A stretch of 64,000 nt of DNA, from positions 23,472-87,471 of the forward strand of contig JBBECS010000003.1 in NCBI GenBank assembly GCA_040881685.1. The letters run 5' to 3'. The notes under the pieces were generated by a model. That model saw only the letters and a list, made by a program, of their open reading frames with translations. It was not told where the DNA came from and searched no databases. A program made the translations under genes and the position numbers. How positions within the stretch are numbered: the first letter of the stretch is position 1; each line of letters starts with the position of its first letter. The stretch comes from Acidimicrobiia bacterium (lineage in GTDB: Bacteria; Actinomycetota; Acidimicrobiia; IMCC26256; PALSA-555). Positions 25,319 through 34,760 of the stretch are shown one piece after another.

Positions 25319-27103
25319 CTACTCGTCGAGGCGAAGCGCGGCGACAAACGCCTCCTGCGGGACCTCGACGCGCCCGATCTGCTTCATCTTGCGCTTGCCG
25401 GCCTTCTGTTGCTCGAGCAGCTTGCGCTTGCGCGTGATGTCGCCGCCGTAGCACTTCGCGATCACATCTTTGCGACGTGCCTTCACGGTCTCGCGGGCGA
25501 TGATCCGCCCTCCGATAGCCGCCTGGATCGGCACGTCGAAGAGCTGACGAGGGATGAGCTCTTTCAGCTTCTGCGTCATGCGCCGTCCGTAGTCGTACGC
25601 CTTCTCTCGATGCACGATCGTCGAGAACGCGTCTACCGCGACGTTGTTGAGGAGCACGTCGACCTTGACGAGATCCGAGCGTCGATACTCCGCGGGCTCG
25701 TAGTCGAGGCTCGCGTACCCCCGCGTACGTGACTTGAGCTGGTCGAAGAAGTCCATGACGATCTCCGCCAGCGGAATCGCATACACGAGCTCCACGCGGT
25801 CCTCGGAGAGGTACTCCATCTTCGTCATCTCGCCGCGGCGGGTCTGGGTGAGGTCCATGATCGGGCCGACGAAGTCGGTGGGGGTGAGCACCGTGATGTT
25901 GACGTACGGCTCCTCGATCAGCTCCACCTCGTTCGTCGTGGGCATTGCCGACGGGTTGTCGATGACTTCCACCGTGCCCGTGTGCAGGTGAGCGAGGTAC
26001 TCCACGTTCGGCGCGGTGGCGACAAGCGAGAGGTCGTACTCGCGCTCGAGGCGCTCGCGCACGATCTCCAGGTGCAGCAACCCGAGAAACCCGCAGCGGA
26101 AACCGAAGCCGAGCGCACCTGACGTCTCCGGCTCGTAGGTGAACGACGAGTCGTTGAGTCGCAGCTTCTCGAGCGCTTCTCGCAACGACCCGTATTCATC
26201 GCCCACGACGGGGTACAGACCGCAGAACACCATGGGCTTCGGGTCGCGGTATCCCTCCAGCTCCTCTCCCGGGTTCGCGGCGGTGGTGACGGTCTCACCG
26301 ACTCGGGCCTCACCCACATCCTTGATCCCGGCGACGAGGTAACCCACCTCACCCGGGCCGAGCGACGCGACCGGTGTCGGCGCGGGGAGACGCACACCGA
26401 CCTCTTCGGCGTCGTGCATCGCCTTCGTCTGGAGGAAGCGCAGCCTCGAGCCGGTGACGAGCGTGCCGTCGAAGACACGCACCGCGCTGACGACGCCGCG
26501 ATACGCGTCGTAGTACGAGTCGAAGAGCAGCGCTCGCAAGGGCGCGTCGGGATCGCCCTCCGGCGCCGGCACGCGCTCGACAACCGCGTCCAGCAGCTCC
26601 GGGACGCCTTCGCCGGTCTTGGCCGAGATGCGCAGGATGTCTGTGGTCGGGATGCCGAGCACCCGCTCGATCTCTGCGGCGCGCTTGTCCGGCTCGGCCT
26701 GCGGCAAGTCGATCTTGTTGAGCGCGGCCACGATCGTGAGGTCGGCGTCGAGCGCGGCGTAGCAGTTGGCCAAAGTCTGGGCCTCGATGCCCTGGCTGGA
26801 GTCGACGAGCAGGATCGCTGCTTCGCACGCGGCGAGGCTGCGCGACACCTCGTACGAGAAGTCGACGTGACCCGGCGTGTCGATCAGGTGCAGCACGTGG
26901 TCCTTCCACGAGAGCCGCACGTTCTGCGCCTTGATGGTGATCCCACGCTCGCGTTCGAGGTCCATCGTGTCGAGGTACTGCTCGCGCATGTCACGAGGGT
27001 CGACCGCGCCGCACAGCTCGAGGATCCGGTCAGCCAGCGTCGACTTGCCGTGGTCCACATGCGCTATGCAGCTCACGTTGCGAAAGCGTTCGAGCGAAGA
27101 CAT
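25319..27103 (-). CDS. lepA: elongation factor 4 (LepA)
   Basis: Translational GTPase implicated in 30S assembly and back-translocation. 594 residues, the normal length. [16 protein letters not shown] is the P-loop, [20 protein letters not shown] is G3, NKIDLPQA is G4; the EF4-specific C-terminal domain ends with [22 protein letters not shown] and [20 protein letters not shown] 27103 is chosen because conserved sequence ([14 protein letters not shown]) starts there; an upstream in-frame extension is not conserved. GAGACT lies 9 nt upstream as a possible -10. Divergent from rpsT. Confidence 0.97.
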   Translation of the reverse strand: MSSLERFRNVSCIAHVDHGKSTLADRILELCGAVDPRDMREQYLDTMDLERERGITIKAQNVRLSWKDHVLHLIDTPGHVDFSYEVSRSLAACEAAILLVDSSQGIEAQTLANCYAALDADLTIVAALNKIDLPQAEPDKRAAEIERVLGIPTTDILRISAKTGEGVPELLDAVVERVPAPEGDPDAPLRALLFDSYYDAYRGVVSAVRVFDGTLVTGSRLRFLQTKAMHDAEEVGVRLPAPTPVASLGPGEVGYLVAGIKDVGEARVGETVTTAANPGEELEGYRDPKPMVFCGLYPVVGDEYGSLREALEKLRLNDSSFTYEPETSGALGFGFRCGFLGLLHLEIVRERLEREYDLSLVATAPNVEYLAHLHTGTVEVIDNPSAMPTTNEVELIEEPYVNITVLTPTDFVGPIMDLTQTRRGEMTKMEYLSEDRVELVYAIPLAEIVMDFFDQLKSRTRGYASLDYEPAEYRRSDLVKVDVLLNNVAVDAFSTIVHREKAYDYGRRMTQKLKELIPRQLFDVPIQAAIGGRIIARETVKARRKDVIAKCYGGDITRKRKLLEQQKAGKRKMKQIGRVEVPQEAFVAALRLDE

Positions 27104-27153
27104 TCGACCGTCAGTCTCGCAGAGCGCGCTGCGACCCCTTCGCAGCGGGCTGA

Positions 27154-27159
27154 TACCCT
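27154..27159 (+). promoter_or_regulatory. rpsT -10 element
   Basis: Extended TGATACCCT. It implies a 5' leader of about 35 nt for rpsT, containing AAGGAG about 14 nt before the ATG, unlike the leaderless pattern of many neighbours. Confidence 0.4.
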
Positions 27160-27200
27160 CCCTCGGTCCCACACGATTCGAAGGAGCAGCGCACGCCCTC

Positions 27201-27461
27201 ATGGCGAACATCAAGAGTCAGATCAAGCGGAACCGGCAGAACGAGAAGCGCCACGAGCGCAACAAGGGCGTGCGCTCAGAGCTCAAGAGCCGCGTGAAGT
27301 CCGCTCGGACCGCGATCGACGCGGGGAGCGGCGACGCCGCCGAGCAGACCCGGCTCGCGCAGAAGCGCCTCGGCAAGGCCGCCGCGCTGGGTCGAATCCA
27401 CAAGAACCAAGCCGCCCGCCGGACCTCTCGGCTCATGAAGCGAGCGTCGAAGCAGGCCTGA
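27201..27461 (+). CDS. rpsT: 30S ribosomal protein S20
   Basis: 86-residue primary 16S rRNA-binding protein. [20 protein letters not shown] and the Lys/Arg-rich three-helix pattern ending [14 protein letters not shown] are characteristic. It sits alone on the plus strand between lepA and holA; the holA stop converges 8 nt downstream. Confidence 0.97.
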   Translation: MANIKSQIKRNRQNEKRHERNKGVRSELKSRVKSARTAIDAGSGDAAEQTRLAQKRLGKAAALGRIHKNQAARRTSRLMKRASKQA

Positions 27462-27469
27462 GTCAGGCT

Positions 27470-28570
27470 TCACGTACGGCGACTCGCCGCTCTCGTCGTC
27501 AGCGCCGCGAGCCGGGCCACCAGCACGGCCATCACGGCATCCGCGGGGATTGCACGCTCACCCTTCAGGTCGAGATCAGCGCGGCCCAGGTGGTCGAACG
27601 CCTGGCGCAGGCCGTCGGTGCCCAGCGCGCGCGCTTGGCGCAGTCGGAAGCCCGCGGCCTTCGGGTTCATGCGACCACCCAAGGCGGCAGCTGCGTCGTC
27701 GTTGCCGCGGATCTCAGGATCGTCGAGCCGAAGCAGCCGCCGATAGTGACCGTGCAGGAATCCCATGACCTGGAGCGGGTGGACGGGCTTCGGCTGTGAC
27801 GCACTCGAGACCGTGAGCAGGCGCTCCAGAACCGCGAGCGCCCCCGGAATGTCACCGCGCTCGATGGCATTCGTCAGATCCCACATCGGGACGGCGCCGA
27901 GCTCGCCGAGATACGGCTCCACCTCCGATACGTCGAGGTCAGCCCCCGGGCCGTGCACCGCGGCCAGCATGTCGACCAGACCAGGCACCAAGCCGGCGTT
28001 GTCGCCAACGTGCGCGAGCAAGAGCTTGGCCGCGGCGGGACGGATCGTCACGTGCGCGGCGGCGGTCTCGCGGGCCAGCACGTCGCTCGGCTTCTCGCTG
28101 GCGGTGCCAACGACCTCACCCACGTCGCGCGCGAGCTTCTCGATCGTCGTGCTGGTCGTGGTGGCTCGCTTCCCGCTACCACCCGCGACGAGCACCAGCT
28201 CCGTGGTCGGGACTGGGTCGCTGAGGTATGCGCCGAGCGCCTTCACCTCGGCGGCTGCGAGGTAGCCGACGTCGCGCACGATCACCACGCGCTTCGTGGT
28301 CAGCATGGGAAGCGTGCCGGCGGCGTTGAGGGCTGCCCCGAGCGGCGTGTCCGTGATCTCCTCGCCGTTGGCGTCGTCGCCGACGGACTCGACGATGCTC
28401 TCGGGATCACCCGCGTCGTCGACGTCCCCGTGGCTGCCAGCATCGCCGGGGATCGTGAAGTCCTCGAGTGCGAACGAACGGTCCTCTCCGTCGAGCAGCT
28501 CGTCGACGAGCGCCGAGAGCGAGTCGTCGCGCAAGATCGGGTCGGCGCCCTTCACGAAGTGGACGCTCAT
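27470..28570 (-). CDS. holA: DNA polymerase III subunit delta
   Basis: Clamp-loader subunit that opens the sliding clamp. 366 residues: N-terminal HFVKGADPILRDDSLSALVDELL, LPMLTTKRVVIVRDVG, a GGSGKRATTTST segment, and the C-terminal FLHGHYRRLLRLDD with NPKAAGFRLRQAR. An acidic insert (about 42-72) separates the first strand from the conserved TLPMLT segment and is longer than usual. ATG 28570 overlaps the folP stop as ATGA, so it is coupled to folP. Confidence 0.9.
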   Translation of the reverse strand: MSVHFVKGADPILRDDSLSALVDELLDGEDRSFALEDFTIPGDAGSHGDVDDAGDPESIVESVGDDANGEEITDTPLGAALNAAGTLPMLTTKRVVIVRDVGYLAAAEVKALGAYLSDPVPTTELVLVAGGSGKRATTTSTTIEKLARDVGEVVGTASEKPSDVLARETAAAHVTIRPAAAKLLLAHVGDNAGLVPGLVDMLAAVHGPGADLDVSEVEPYLGELGAVPMWDLTNAIERGDIPGALAVLERLLTVSSASQPKPVHPLQVMGFLHGHYRRLLRLDDPEIRGNDDAAAALGGRMNPKAAGFRLRQARALGTDGLRQAFDHLGRADLDLKGERAIPADAVMAVLVARLAALTTRAASRRT

Positions 28571-29415
28571 GAGGCTCTCCGTTCCGCCGCGAGCACAGCC
28601 TCCACCGTGCGACACACCTGCACGGTTCCGGCAACATCGTGCACCCGCACGATGCGGCAGCCATGGGCGACGCCGTACGCGACGGCAGCGAGTGACGCGT
28701 CTCGTCGATCGTCGATCTCCAAGCCGAGCAGCTCACCGAGGAACCGCTTGTTCGAAGCCGACAACAGCAACGCGTAGCCCAGCCCGGCAAGGGCTCCGCT
28801 CTCCCGGAGAAGGCATGCGCTCATCTCGGGGGTCTTGCCGAGGTCGAGGCCAGCGTCGATCGCGACCTGCGCGGGCGCCAGGCCCGCGGCCTGTGCCTGC
28901 GCGACACGGTCCACGAGGAAGGAAGACACGTCACCGAGGAGGTCGTCATAGTGCGGCTCCGGGTCGGCCACCCGCGGTCGGAGCCGGATGTGCGTGGCGA
29001 CAACCGACGCGCGGTGCGCAGCGGCGATGCGCAGGTACGCCGGATCGGCAAAGCCGCTGATGTCGTTGCCGACCACGGCGCCGGCGCGACACGCCTCGTC
29101 GAGGACCGTCGAACGCCAGGTGTCGACCGAGATGGGCACGTCCACGCGGGCGTGGAGCGCCTCGATCGCAGGAACGACGCGATCGAGCTCCTCCGCCTCC
29201 GCCACCTCGGGGCCCGGTCCGGCCTTCACGCCGCCGACGTCGAGGAGGTCGGCACCGAGTCGCACGAGGTCCTCGGACCTGCGGATCAGAGCGTCGAGCT
29301 CGTAAGTGGCGCCGCGGTCGTAGAACGAGTCAGGCGTTCGGTTCAGGATGCCCATGACCAGGGTCCGGACGGTGAGGTCGACGTCGCGGTCACCGAGGCG
29401 GAACGACCAGGGCAT
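28567..29415 (-). CDS. dihydropteroate synthase family protein, FolP2-like
   Basis: 282-residue pterin-binding TIM barrel. Visible: MGILNRTPDSFYDRGATYEL, VRLGADLLDVGGVKAGPGPE, ISVDTWRSTVLDEACRAGA, NDISGF, and IDAGLDLGKTPE. The loop reads GGVKAGPG where sulfonamide-target DHPS usually has GG-S-RPG; GGVKAGPG is the pattern I associate with mycobacterial FolP2, which lacks proven DHPS activity. It may thus be a paralogue rather than the folate enzyme; no folK or folB is adjacent. TATGCT sits 8 nt before the ATG, and the 5' end overlaps comEC by 26 bp. Confidence 0.8.
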   Translation of the reverse strand: MPWSFRLGDRDVDLTVRTLVMGILNRTPDSFYDRGATYELDALIRRSEDLVRLGADLLDVGGVKAGPGPEVAEAEELDRVVPAIEALHARVDVPISVDTWRSTVLDEACRAGAVVGNDISGFADPAYLRIAAAHRASVVATHIRLRPRVADPEPHYDDLLGDVSSFLVDRVAQAQAAGLAPAQVAIDAGLDLGKTPEMSACLLRESGALAGLGYALLLSASNKRFLGELLGLEIDDRRDASLAAVAYGVAHGCRIVRVHDVAGTVQVCRTVEAVLAAERRAS

Positions 29416-30880
29416 CTCGGCGGAGCATACGCCCGCGCCGCGCGATTGCCGCGACGAGCACGAATGCGCCGAGCGCGACCGCGCCTCGAACGTCGACCGC
29501 GAAGGGCACGTGTGCGGCGGCATCGGCGATCCCGAGCATGGCATCGGCCATGAACCGCGTGGGGACCTGGAGTGTTGCCGCCAGACCGGGGATGGCGGGA
29601 CCCAGAACTCCCGCGACCGCGCCGCTCGCGAGTCCCCACATCGTCAACGGGCCGGCGATCGGCACCGCGAGCAAGTTTGCCGGCAGCGCGACGAGCGGCA
29701 TCGATCCGAACACTGGGAGCAGCACCGGCGCGACACCAATCTGGGCGGCGGCCGTCGTGGCGAGGCCCTCACGAAGCCACTGCGGACCGCGCAGACGTGC
29801 GGCGAACGGCGCCGCGAGCAACGCGATGCCGAGGCTCGCACCACACGAGAGCTGGAAGCCGACGGAGTGCAGCAGGAATGGGTCGAGCACGAGCAACACG
29901 GTGACGGCAATGGCGAGCACGCGCGTCGTACGTGCCGGGCGACCGAGATGGATCGCGACGACCGCGCACGCCGCCATGGCACACGCGCGCATCACCGAGG
30001 GCTCCCAACGTGTCATCGCACCGAAGACACCGAGCACGGCGAGGGTTGCGCCCAGCCGGGGTCCTCGGGAGAGGCGTCGGAGGAGTGGCCCGAGAAGGCC
30101 CAGGGTGAAGGCGACGTTCGCACCGGAGACGGCGAGCAGGTGTGAGAGCCCGCCAGCCCGAAAGCGCTCGAGGACGTCATCGGGCAGCGCGCGGGTGTCA
30201 CCGAGGAGGAAGCCGGCGACCAGGGCCCGCTCCGTGGGCGGGAGCGTTGCGGACCCGTGCAGCACGACGCGTCGGATCGCATTCGCAACGCGCACATGCG
30301 GCGCGTCGGGGCCGTCGAACGCCGCTAGTGAGCTGGCGTCGAATCGCGCCGCGGCGTGGCGCCATCGAAATCGCCCGTCGTAGAGCTCGAGCGGTCGCAG
30401 CCAGCCACGAAGCGTGACTTGATCTCCGGCATCGAGGATCGCAACTCGAGGCGCGGCTTCGTCCTCGGCTACGACGAGCACGATCCGCCCGTCCGCATTG
30501 CGCCACCGACCGTCGGCGAGTCGTGCTCGTTCGAGTCGAACGAGCACCTGAGTCGAGAAACGCGTGCCGTCTGGGTCGTCGATCAGGTTGCCCTGGATGG
30601 TGGCATCGGCTCGTTCGGCGACGGCCGGGGCGAGCGGCCAGTCGTTGAGCCGGTGCAACGCGCGTTGAGTCAGCGCGGCACCGAGGATCGCCACGATCAC
30701 GAGGACCACGACGACCCGGCATGCCGACGGGCGAAGCAGCGCGGCGATCACCGCCAGCACCGCAAGTGTCGCGAATGTTGGCGCGCCCGGAACCGAGCCG
30801 AGGTTCTCGCCCGCGCCCATCCCCACCACGAGCGCGGTGAGGATTGCGAATGGTCCGGCCCTGGTCCGGTCTCGGATCAC
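29390..30880 (-). CDS. comEC: ComEC/Rec2-type competence membrane protein
   Basis: 496-residue polytopic protein: N-terminal helices, an extracytoplasmic DUF4131-like domain (about 85-215), and the competence domain with RFRAGGLSHLLAVSGANVAF followed by many helices. ComEC forms the DNA channel for natural transformation. The C-terminal metallo-beta-lactamase domain of full-length ComEC is missing: the protein ends soon after the last helix. Overlaps comEA by 4 bp upstream and folP by 26 bp downstream. Confidence 0.92.
   Translation of the reverse strand: MIRDRTRAGPFAILTALVVGMGAGENLGSVPGAPTFATLAVLAVIAALLRPSACRVVVVLVIVAILGAALTQRALHRLNDWPLAPAVAERADATIQGNLIDDPDGTRFSTQVLVRLERARLADGRWRNADGRIVLVVAEDEAAPRVAILDAGDQVTLRGWLRPLELYDGRFRWRHAAARFDASSLAAFDGPDAPHVRVANAIRRVVLHGSATLPPTERALVAGFLLGDTRALPDDVLERFRAGGLSHLLAVSGANVAFTLGLLGPLLRRLSRGPRLGATLAVLGVFGAMTRWEPSVMRACAMAACAVVAIHLGRPARTTRVLAIAVTVLLVLDPFLLHSVGFQLSCGASLGIALLAAPFAARLRGPQWLREGLATTAAAQIGVAPVLLPVFGSMPLVALPANLLAVPIAGPLTMWGLASGAVAGVLGPAIPGLAATLQVPTRFMADAMLGIADAAAHVPFAVDVRGAVALGAFVLVAAIARRGRMLRRDALVVPPR
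29424..29429 (-). promoter_or_regulatory. folP-like -10 element inside comEC
   Basis: TATGCT on the minus strand, 8 nt before the FolP-like ATG, lies in the last codons of comEC. It could give folP-holA an independent leaderless promoter. Confidence 0.35.
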
Positions 30881-31683
30881 ACGACGACGCGCTCGCGGAG
30901 GTCAGCGAAGCGCTTCTCGCCGATGCCGCGAACGTCGCGCAGCTCGTTGACAGACCGGAAGCCACCGCGACGCTCCCGCTCTTCGAGGATCGCAGCCGCG
31001 AGCACCGGTCCGATGCCGGGGAGCTCTTCGAGCTGCGCGGCCGTCGCGGTGTTGAGGTTGAGCAATCCGCCGGTGATCTCGCCCGAGGAGCTCGACTCGA
31101 GCGTCGGATCGACGGCGCCGGCCTCGCCCAGGCGTGGCACCAGCACGCGCTGGCCGTCGGCGACCTTCGCCGCGAGATTGAGCCGGTCGAGATCGGCGTC
31201 GGGCAGCGCGCCCCCAGCGGCCTCGACCGCGTCGATCACGCGTGACCCGGCCGGGAGCTCGGCGACTCCGGGGCGCGTGACTGCTCCCGCCACATGGACC
31301 ACGACCGCGTCGCGCCGTGCGGTCGTGGCGACCGGGTTCGATCGCGGACGCGGTCGACGCTCCGATGCGACCGATCCTGGCGAGGCCTCATCGCCGCCAC
31401 CCGAGACACCGACGCGGTACCAGACGACTCCGGCAATCACGGCCACGATCACCAGCGCGATCACACCGAAGCGCGCGTCCGCCCTCCACTCGTCGATCCG
31501 GTCTCGCAACAGGTCGAGACCACTCCCCATCCGCGGTCGGGGCAGCATTCGACGTCGATCGCCGTCTTCACCCCAGAACTTCGGGTCAGGCGTGAGGTGA
31601 TCATCCGGAGGCGCGCCACCAGGGCGGCGTACGGCGGGGCGCGGGACTCCCGCACTCGCGCGGGGTGGGGTCGACTCGGGCAC
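30877..31683 (-). CDS. comEA: ComEA-type DNA receptor
   Basis: 268 residues: a long Pro/Arg-rich cytosolic N-terminus, one membrane helix (about 72-92), an SLBB domain (VVVHVAGAVTRPGVAELPAG) and a C-terminal helix-hairpin-helix pair (LLNLNTATAAQLEELPGIGP, then FRSVNELRDVRGIGEKRF) that binds double-stranded DNA. GTG 31683 has a strong GGAGG at 5 nt, which fixes the start. With comEC it forms a minimal DNA-uptake pair. Confidence 0.93.
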   Translation of the reverse strand: MPESTPPRASAGVPRPAVRRPGGAPPDDHLTPDPKFWGEDGDRRRMLPRPRMGSGLDLLRDRIDEWRADARFGVIALVIVAVIAGVVWYRVGVSGGGDEASPGSVASERRPRPRSNPVATTARRDAVVVHVAGAVTRPGVAELPAGSRVIDAVEAAGGALPDADLDRLNLAAKVADGQRVLVPRLGEAGAVDPTLESSSSGEITGGLLNLNTATAAQLEELPGIGPVLAAAILEERERRGGFRSVNELRDVRGIGEKRFADLRERVVV

Positions 31684-31784
31684 AAGAACCTCCGGGCGCG
31701 TGGCGACAACCGGAGGAAGTGCGGGGAGGCGCGGCCGTGAGGACCAACCGGAACCCTACCCGGGCCGGGTCGGGCATTGCCCAG

Positions 31785-34625
31785 TCAGCTGACGACGAAG
31801 TTCACGAGTCGACCGGGGACCACCACCACCTTGCGAATCGTGGCTCCGGCAAGCAACGCGGCGATGCGCGGCTCGTCGCGAGCGGCGTGCTCGAGCGCGT
31901 CGTCGGTGCTGCCGGCTGGCACGGTCACCTGGGCCCGCACCTTGCCGTTCACCTGCACCGGAACCTCGATCTCGTCGTCGACGAGCATCGCCGAGTCGGG
32001 CTCGGGAAAGGGCTCATACGCGACTGACGAGTCGCGCCCCAGCCGCTGCCAGAGCTCCTCCCCCACATGGGGAGTGAGCGGGGCCAGCATCAGCACCATC
32101 GGCTCGACGACCTCGCGCGGCGCCGACCCGCCGTCGGCAACGACCTGGGTGAGGCGGTTGTTGAGCTCGAAGAGACGGGCAATGGCGGTGTTGAACTTGA
32201 GCTCGGCCATGTCGTCGCGCACAGCGGCAATCGTCCGGTGGAGGAGCTGAAGGGTCTCGTCGTCGGCTCGTTCGTCGGAAAGCCGTATCTCGCCGGTGTC
32301 CTCGTCGACGACGTTGCGCCAGAGGCGCTGCAGGAATCGATGGACGCCAATGATGTCGGTGGTGCTCCACGGGCGGCTGGCATCGAGCGGCCCCATGAAC
32401 ATCTCGTAGAGACGCAGCGTGTCGGCGCCGTAGTCGCGGTAGATGTCGTCGGGAGCTACCGAGTTCTTCCGGCTCTTGCCCATCCTCCCCATCGAGCGCT
32501 CGACCTCGTGCCCCTGATGGAAGAACCGGCCGTCGCGCTCCTCGATCTCGGATGCCTCGACGTAGACCCCGCGCTCGTCGGTGAACTCGTATGCCATGAT
32601 CGTTCCCTGGTTGAACAGTCGGAAGAACGGCTCCGCGGTCGACACGTGACCGAGGTCGTAGAGCACCTTGTGCCAGAAGCGCGCGTACAAGAGGTGCAGG
32701 ACCGCGTGCTCGGCACCGCCGACATAGAGGTCGACCCCACCCGACGGCATCCAATACCGCTCGACCGCGGCGTCGACTAGCGCGTCTTCGTTGGTCGGAT
32801 CGAGGTAGCGCAAGTAGTACCAACACGACCCCGCCCATTGCGGCATGGTGTTCGTCTCGCGGAGGTAGCCCTTCGGGCCGTCGCCGAGGTCGAGCTCCAC
32901 CTCGAGCCACTGCTCGGCGCGGGCCAGCGGCGGCGCCGGATCGCTGCCGGCGTCGTCGGGGTCGAGGGCCGCGGGCCGGAAGTCCCCGAGCTCGGGCAGC
33001 TCGACGGGGAGCATCGACACATGGATTGCGCGGGGCAACCCGTCCTCGCCGTAGACGATGGGGAACGGCTCGCCCCAATAGCGCTGGCGGCTGAACAACC
33101 AGTCGCGCAGCTTGTACGTGACCGTCGGCTCACCGAAGTCGTGCTCGACCAGCCACTCCGAGATCTTCTTCTTCGCAGCGTCCACGTCGAGCCCGTCGAG
33201 GAGCCCGCTGTTGATTGCAGGCCCGTCGCCCAGGTACGCCTGGCCGTCGAAGCCCTCGGGTGGCTGCACGGTGCGCACGATCGGCAGCTCGAACTCCTCA
33301 GCGAACTCCCAGTCGCGTTCGTCCTGACCCGGCACCGCCATGATCGCCCCGGTGCCATAACCCATCAGCACGTAGTCGGCGATGAAGACCGGGATGTCCT
33401 CTCCCGTCAGCGGGTTACGCGCGAACGCGCCGGTGAACACTCCGGTCTTCTCGCGACCCTCGTCCTGGCGCTCGAACTCCGACTTCTGCCCGGCGAAGGC
33501 GCGGTACTTGGCCACCGCTTCGGCTGGCGCCACATCGACCCCGAACGGACCCCGCCACCGCGCTGGCGTGTTCGGTGGCCAGTCGGCCGGCGCGATCGCG
33601 TCGACGAGCGGATGCTCGGGCGCGAGGACCATGTAGGTCGCGCCGAAGACCGTGTCGGGGCGCGTCGTGAACACCTCGATGGCGTCGGCCTGCCCCTCGA
33701 TCGGGAAACGGATGGTCGCGCCCACACTCCGCCCAATCCAGTTGCGCTGCATGAGCTTGATCGGCTCCGGCCAGTCGACCAGGTCGAGATCGCCAAGCAG
33801 TCGGTCCGCGTACTTGGTGATGCGCAGCTTCCACTGCTTCAAGGGCTTCTTGAACACCGGGAAGTTGCCGCGGTCGCTCCGCCCATCGGCCGTGACCTCT
33901 TCATTGGCCAGCACGGTTCCGAGGCCGGGGCACCAGTTGACGACTGCCTCTTCCAGGTAGGCCAGCCGGTACGAGTCGACAACCTCCCGCCGGGCGCGGT
34001 CGTCGAGGTCGGACCACGGCCGGGCATCGGGATTGGCATCGCTCGTCGGCGCACGCTTGCCGGCGTCGAAGTCGGCGACGAGTTCGGTGATCGGGCGTGC
34101 CCGGTCAGCGTCAGTGTCGTACCACGACTCGAACATCTGCAGGAAGATCCATTGCGTCCAGCGGTAGTACGAGATGTCGGTCGTGGAGACACCGCGGCGC
34201 GGATCGTGCCCGAGCCCGAGCGAGCGGAGCTGGCGGCGCATGTTGGCGATGTTGTTCTCGGTCGCCGTGCGTGGGTGCTGGCCGGTCTCGAGCGCGTACT
34301 GCTCGGCCGGGAGGCCGAACGCGTCGTACCCGAGCGCGTGCAGGACGTTGCGGCCGTTCATGCGCTGGAAGCGCGCGTACACGTCCGTGCCGATGTAGCC
34401 GAGCGGATGCCCGACGTGCAGACCTGCACCACTCGGGTACGGGAACATGTCGAGCACGTAGAGCTTCGTCTTGTCCTTGGCCTCCTCGAAGCCTTCCGAG
34501 AGCGCGCCGGTCGGATTCGGAGCCCAGAAGGTGTGGTGCTCCTCCCAGTGATCCTGCCACTTCGACTCGATCTCGTTCGCAAGCCGCGCGGTGTATCGGT
34601 ACCGCGGCGCGGCGTCGTCACTCAT
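31785..34625 (-). CDS. leuS: leucyl-tRNA synthetase
   Basis: Class I synthetase, 946 residues. HIGH-type motif in [22 protein letters not shown]1 editing domain with [27 protein letters not shown]-type loop [22 protein letters not shown] in the GKSRK form often seen in actinobacteria; C-terminal domain [17 protein letters not shown] 34625 is chosen because conserved sequence begins at [16 protein letters not shown] and TACGCT lies 7 nt upstream, implying a leaderless mRNA. Divergent from tRNA-Ala. Confidence 0.97.
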   Translation of the reverse strand: MSDDAAPRYRYTARLANEIESKWQDHWEEHHTFWAPNPTGALSEGFEEAKDKTKLYVLDMFPYPSGAGLHVGHPLGYIGTDVYARFQRMNGRNVLHALGYDAFGLPAEQYALETGQHPRTATENNIANMRRQLRSLGLGHDPRRGVSTTDISYYRWTQWIFLQMFESWYDTDADRARPITELVADFDAGKRAPTSDANPDARPWSDLDDRARREVVDSYRLAYLEEAVVNWCPGLGTVLANEEVTADGRSDRGNFPVFKKPLKQWKLRITKYADRLLGDLDLVDWPEPIKLMQRNWIGRSVGATIRFPIEGQADAIEVFTTRPDTVFGATYMVLAPEHPLVDAIAPADWPPNTPARWRGPFGVDVAPAEAVAKYRAFAGQKSEFERQDEGREKTGVFTGAFARNPLTGEDIPVFIADYVLMGYGTGAIMAVPGQDERDWEFAEEFELPIVRTVQPPEGFDGQAYLGDGPAINSGLLDGLDVDAAKKKISEWLVEHDFGEPTVTYKLRDWLFSRQRYWGEPFPIVYGEDGLPRAIHVSMLPVELPELGDFRPAALDPDDAGSDPAPPLARAEQWLEVELDLGDGPKGYLRETNTMPQWAGSCWYYLRYLDPTNEDALVDAAVERYWMPSGGVDLYVGGAEHAVLHLLYARFWHKVLYDLGHVSTAEPFFRLFNQGTIMAYEFTDERGVYVEASEIEERDGRFFHQGHEVERSMGRMGKSRKNSVAPDDIYRDYGADTLRLYEMFMGPLDASRPWSTTDIIGVHRFLQRLWRNVVDEDTGEIRLSDERADDETLQLLHRTIAAVRDDMAELKFNTAIARLFELNNRLTQVVADGGSAPREVVEPMVLMLAPLTPHVGEELWQRLGRDSSVAYEPFPEPDSAMLVDDEIEVPVQVNGKVRAQVTVPAGSTDDALEHAARDEPRIAALLAGATIRKVVVVPGRLVNFVVS

Positions 34626-34632
34626 CGCGGCG

Positions 34633-34638
34633 AGCGTA
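34633..34638 (-). promoter_or_regulatory. leuS -10 element
   Basis: TACGCT on the minus strand, 7 nt before the leuS ATG; predicted leaderless transcript. Confidence 0.5.
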
Positions 34639-34653
34639 GCGAGGGGTCGCGGG

Positions 34654-34659
34654 TATCGT
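34654..34659 (+). promoter_or_regulatory. tRNA-Ala -10 element
   Basis: TATCGT, 10 nt before the mature 5' end of the tRNA, so the primary transcript would carry only a few extra nucleotides. Confidence 0.4.
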
Positions 34660-34669
34660 GTGCGTGTTC

Positions 34670-34743
34670 GGGCCTGTGGCTCAGTCCGGTAGAGCACCTC
34701 CATGGCATGGAGGGGGTCGAGGGTTCAAGTCCCTCCAGGTCCA
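34670..34743 (+). tRNA. tRNA-Ala (anticodon GGC)
   Basis: Complete cloverleaf. Acceptor GGGCCTG pairs with CAGGTCC; D-arm GCTC-AGC; anticodon stem CCTCC/GGAGG with loop ATGGCAT (anticodon GGC at 34704-34706); T-arm GAGGG-TTCAAGT-CCCTC; discriminator A. The acceptor contains the G3:U70 wobble, the alanine identity element. The 3' CCA is not encoded (CCT follows the discriminator). It reads GCC, a frequent codon at this GC content. Confidence 0.96.
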
Positions 34744-34760
34744 CCTCGAACTACTTTGCG

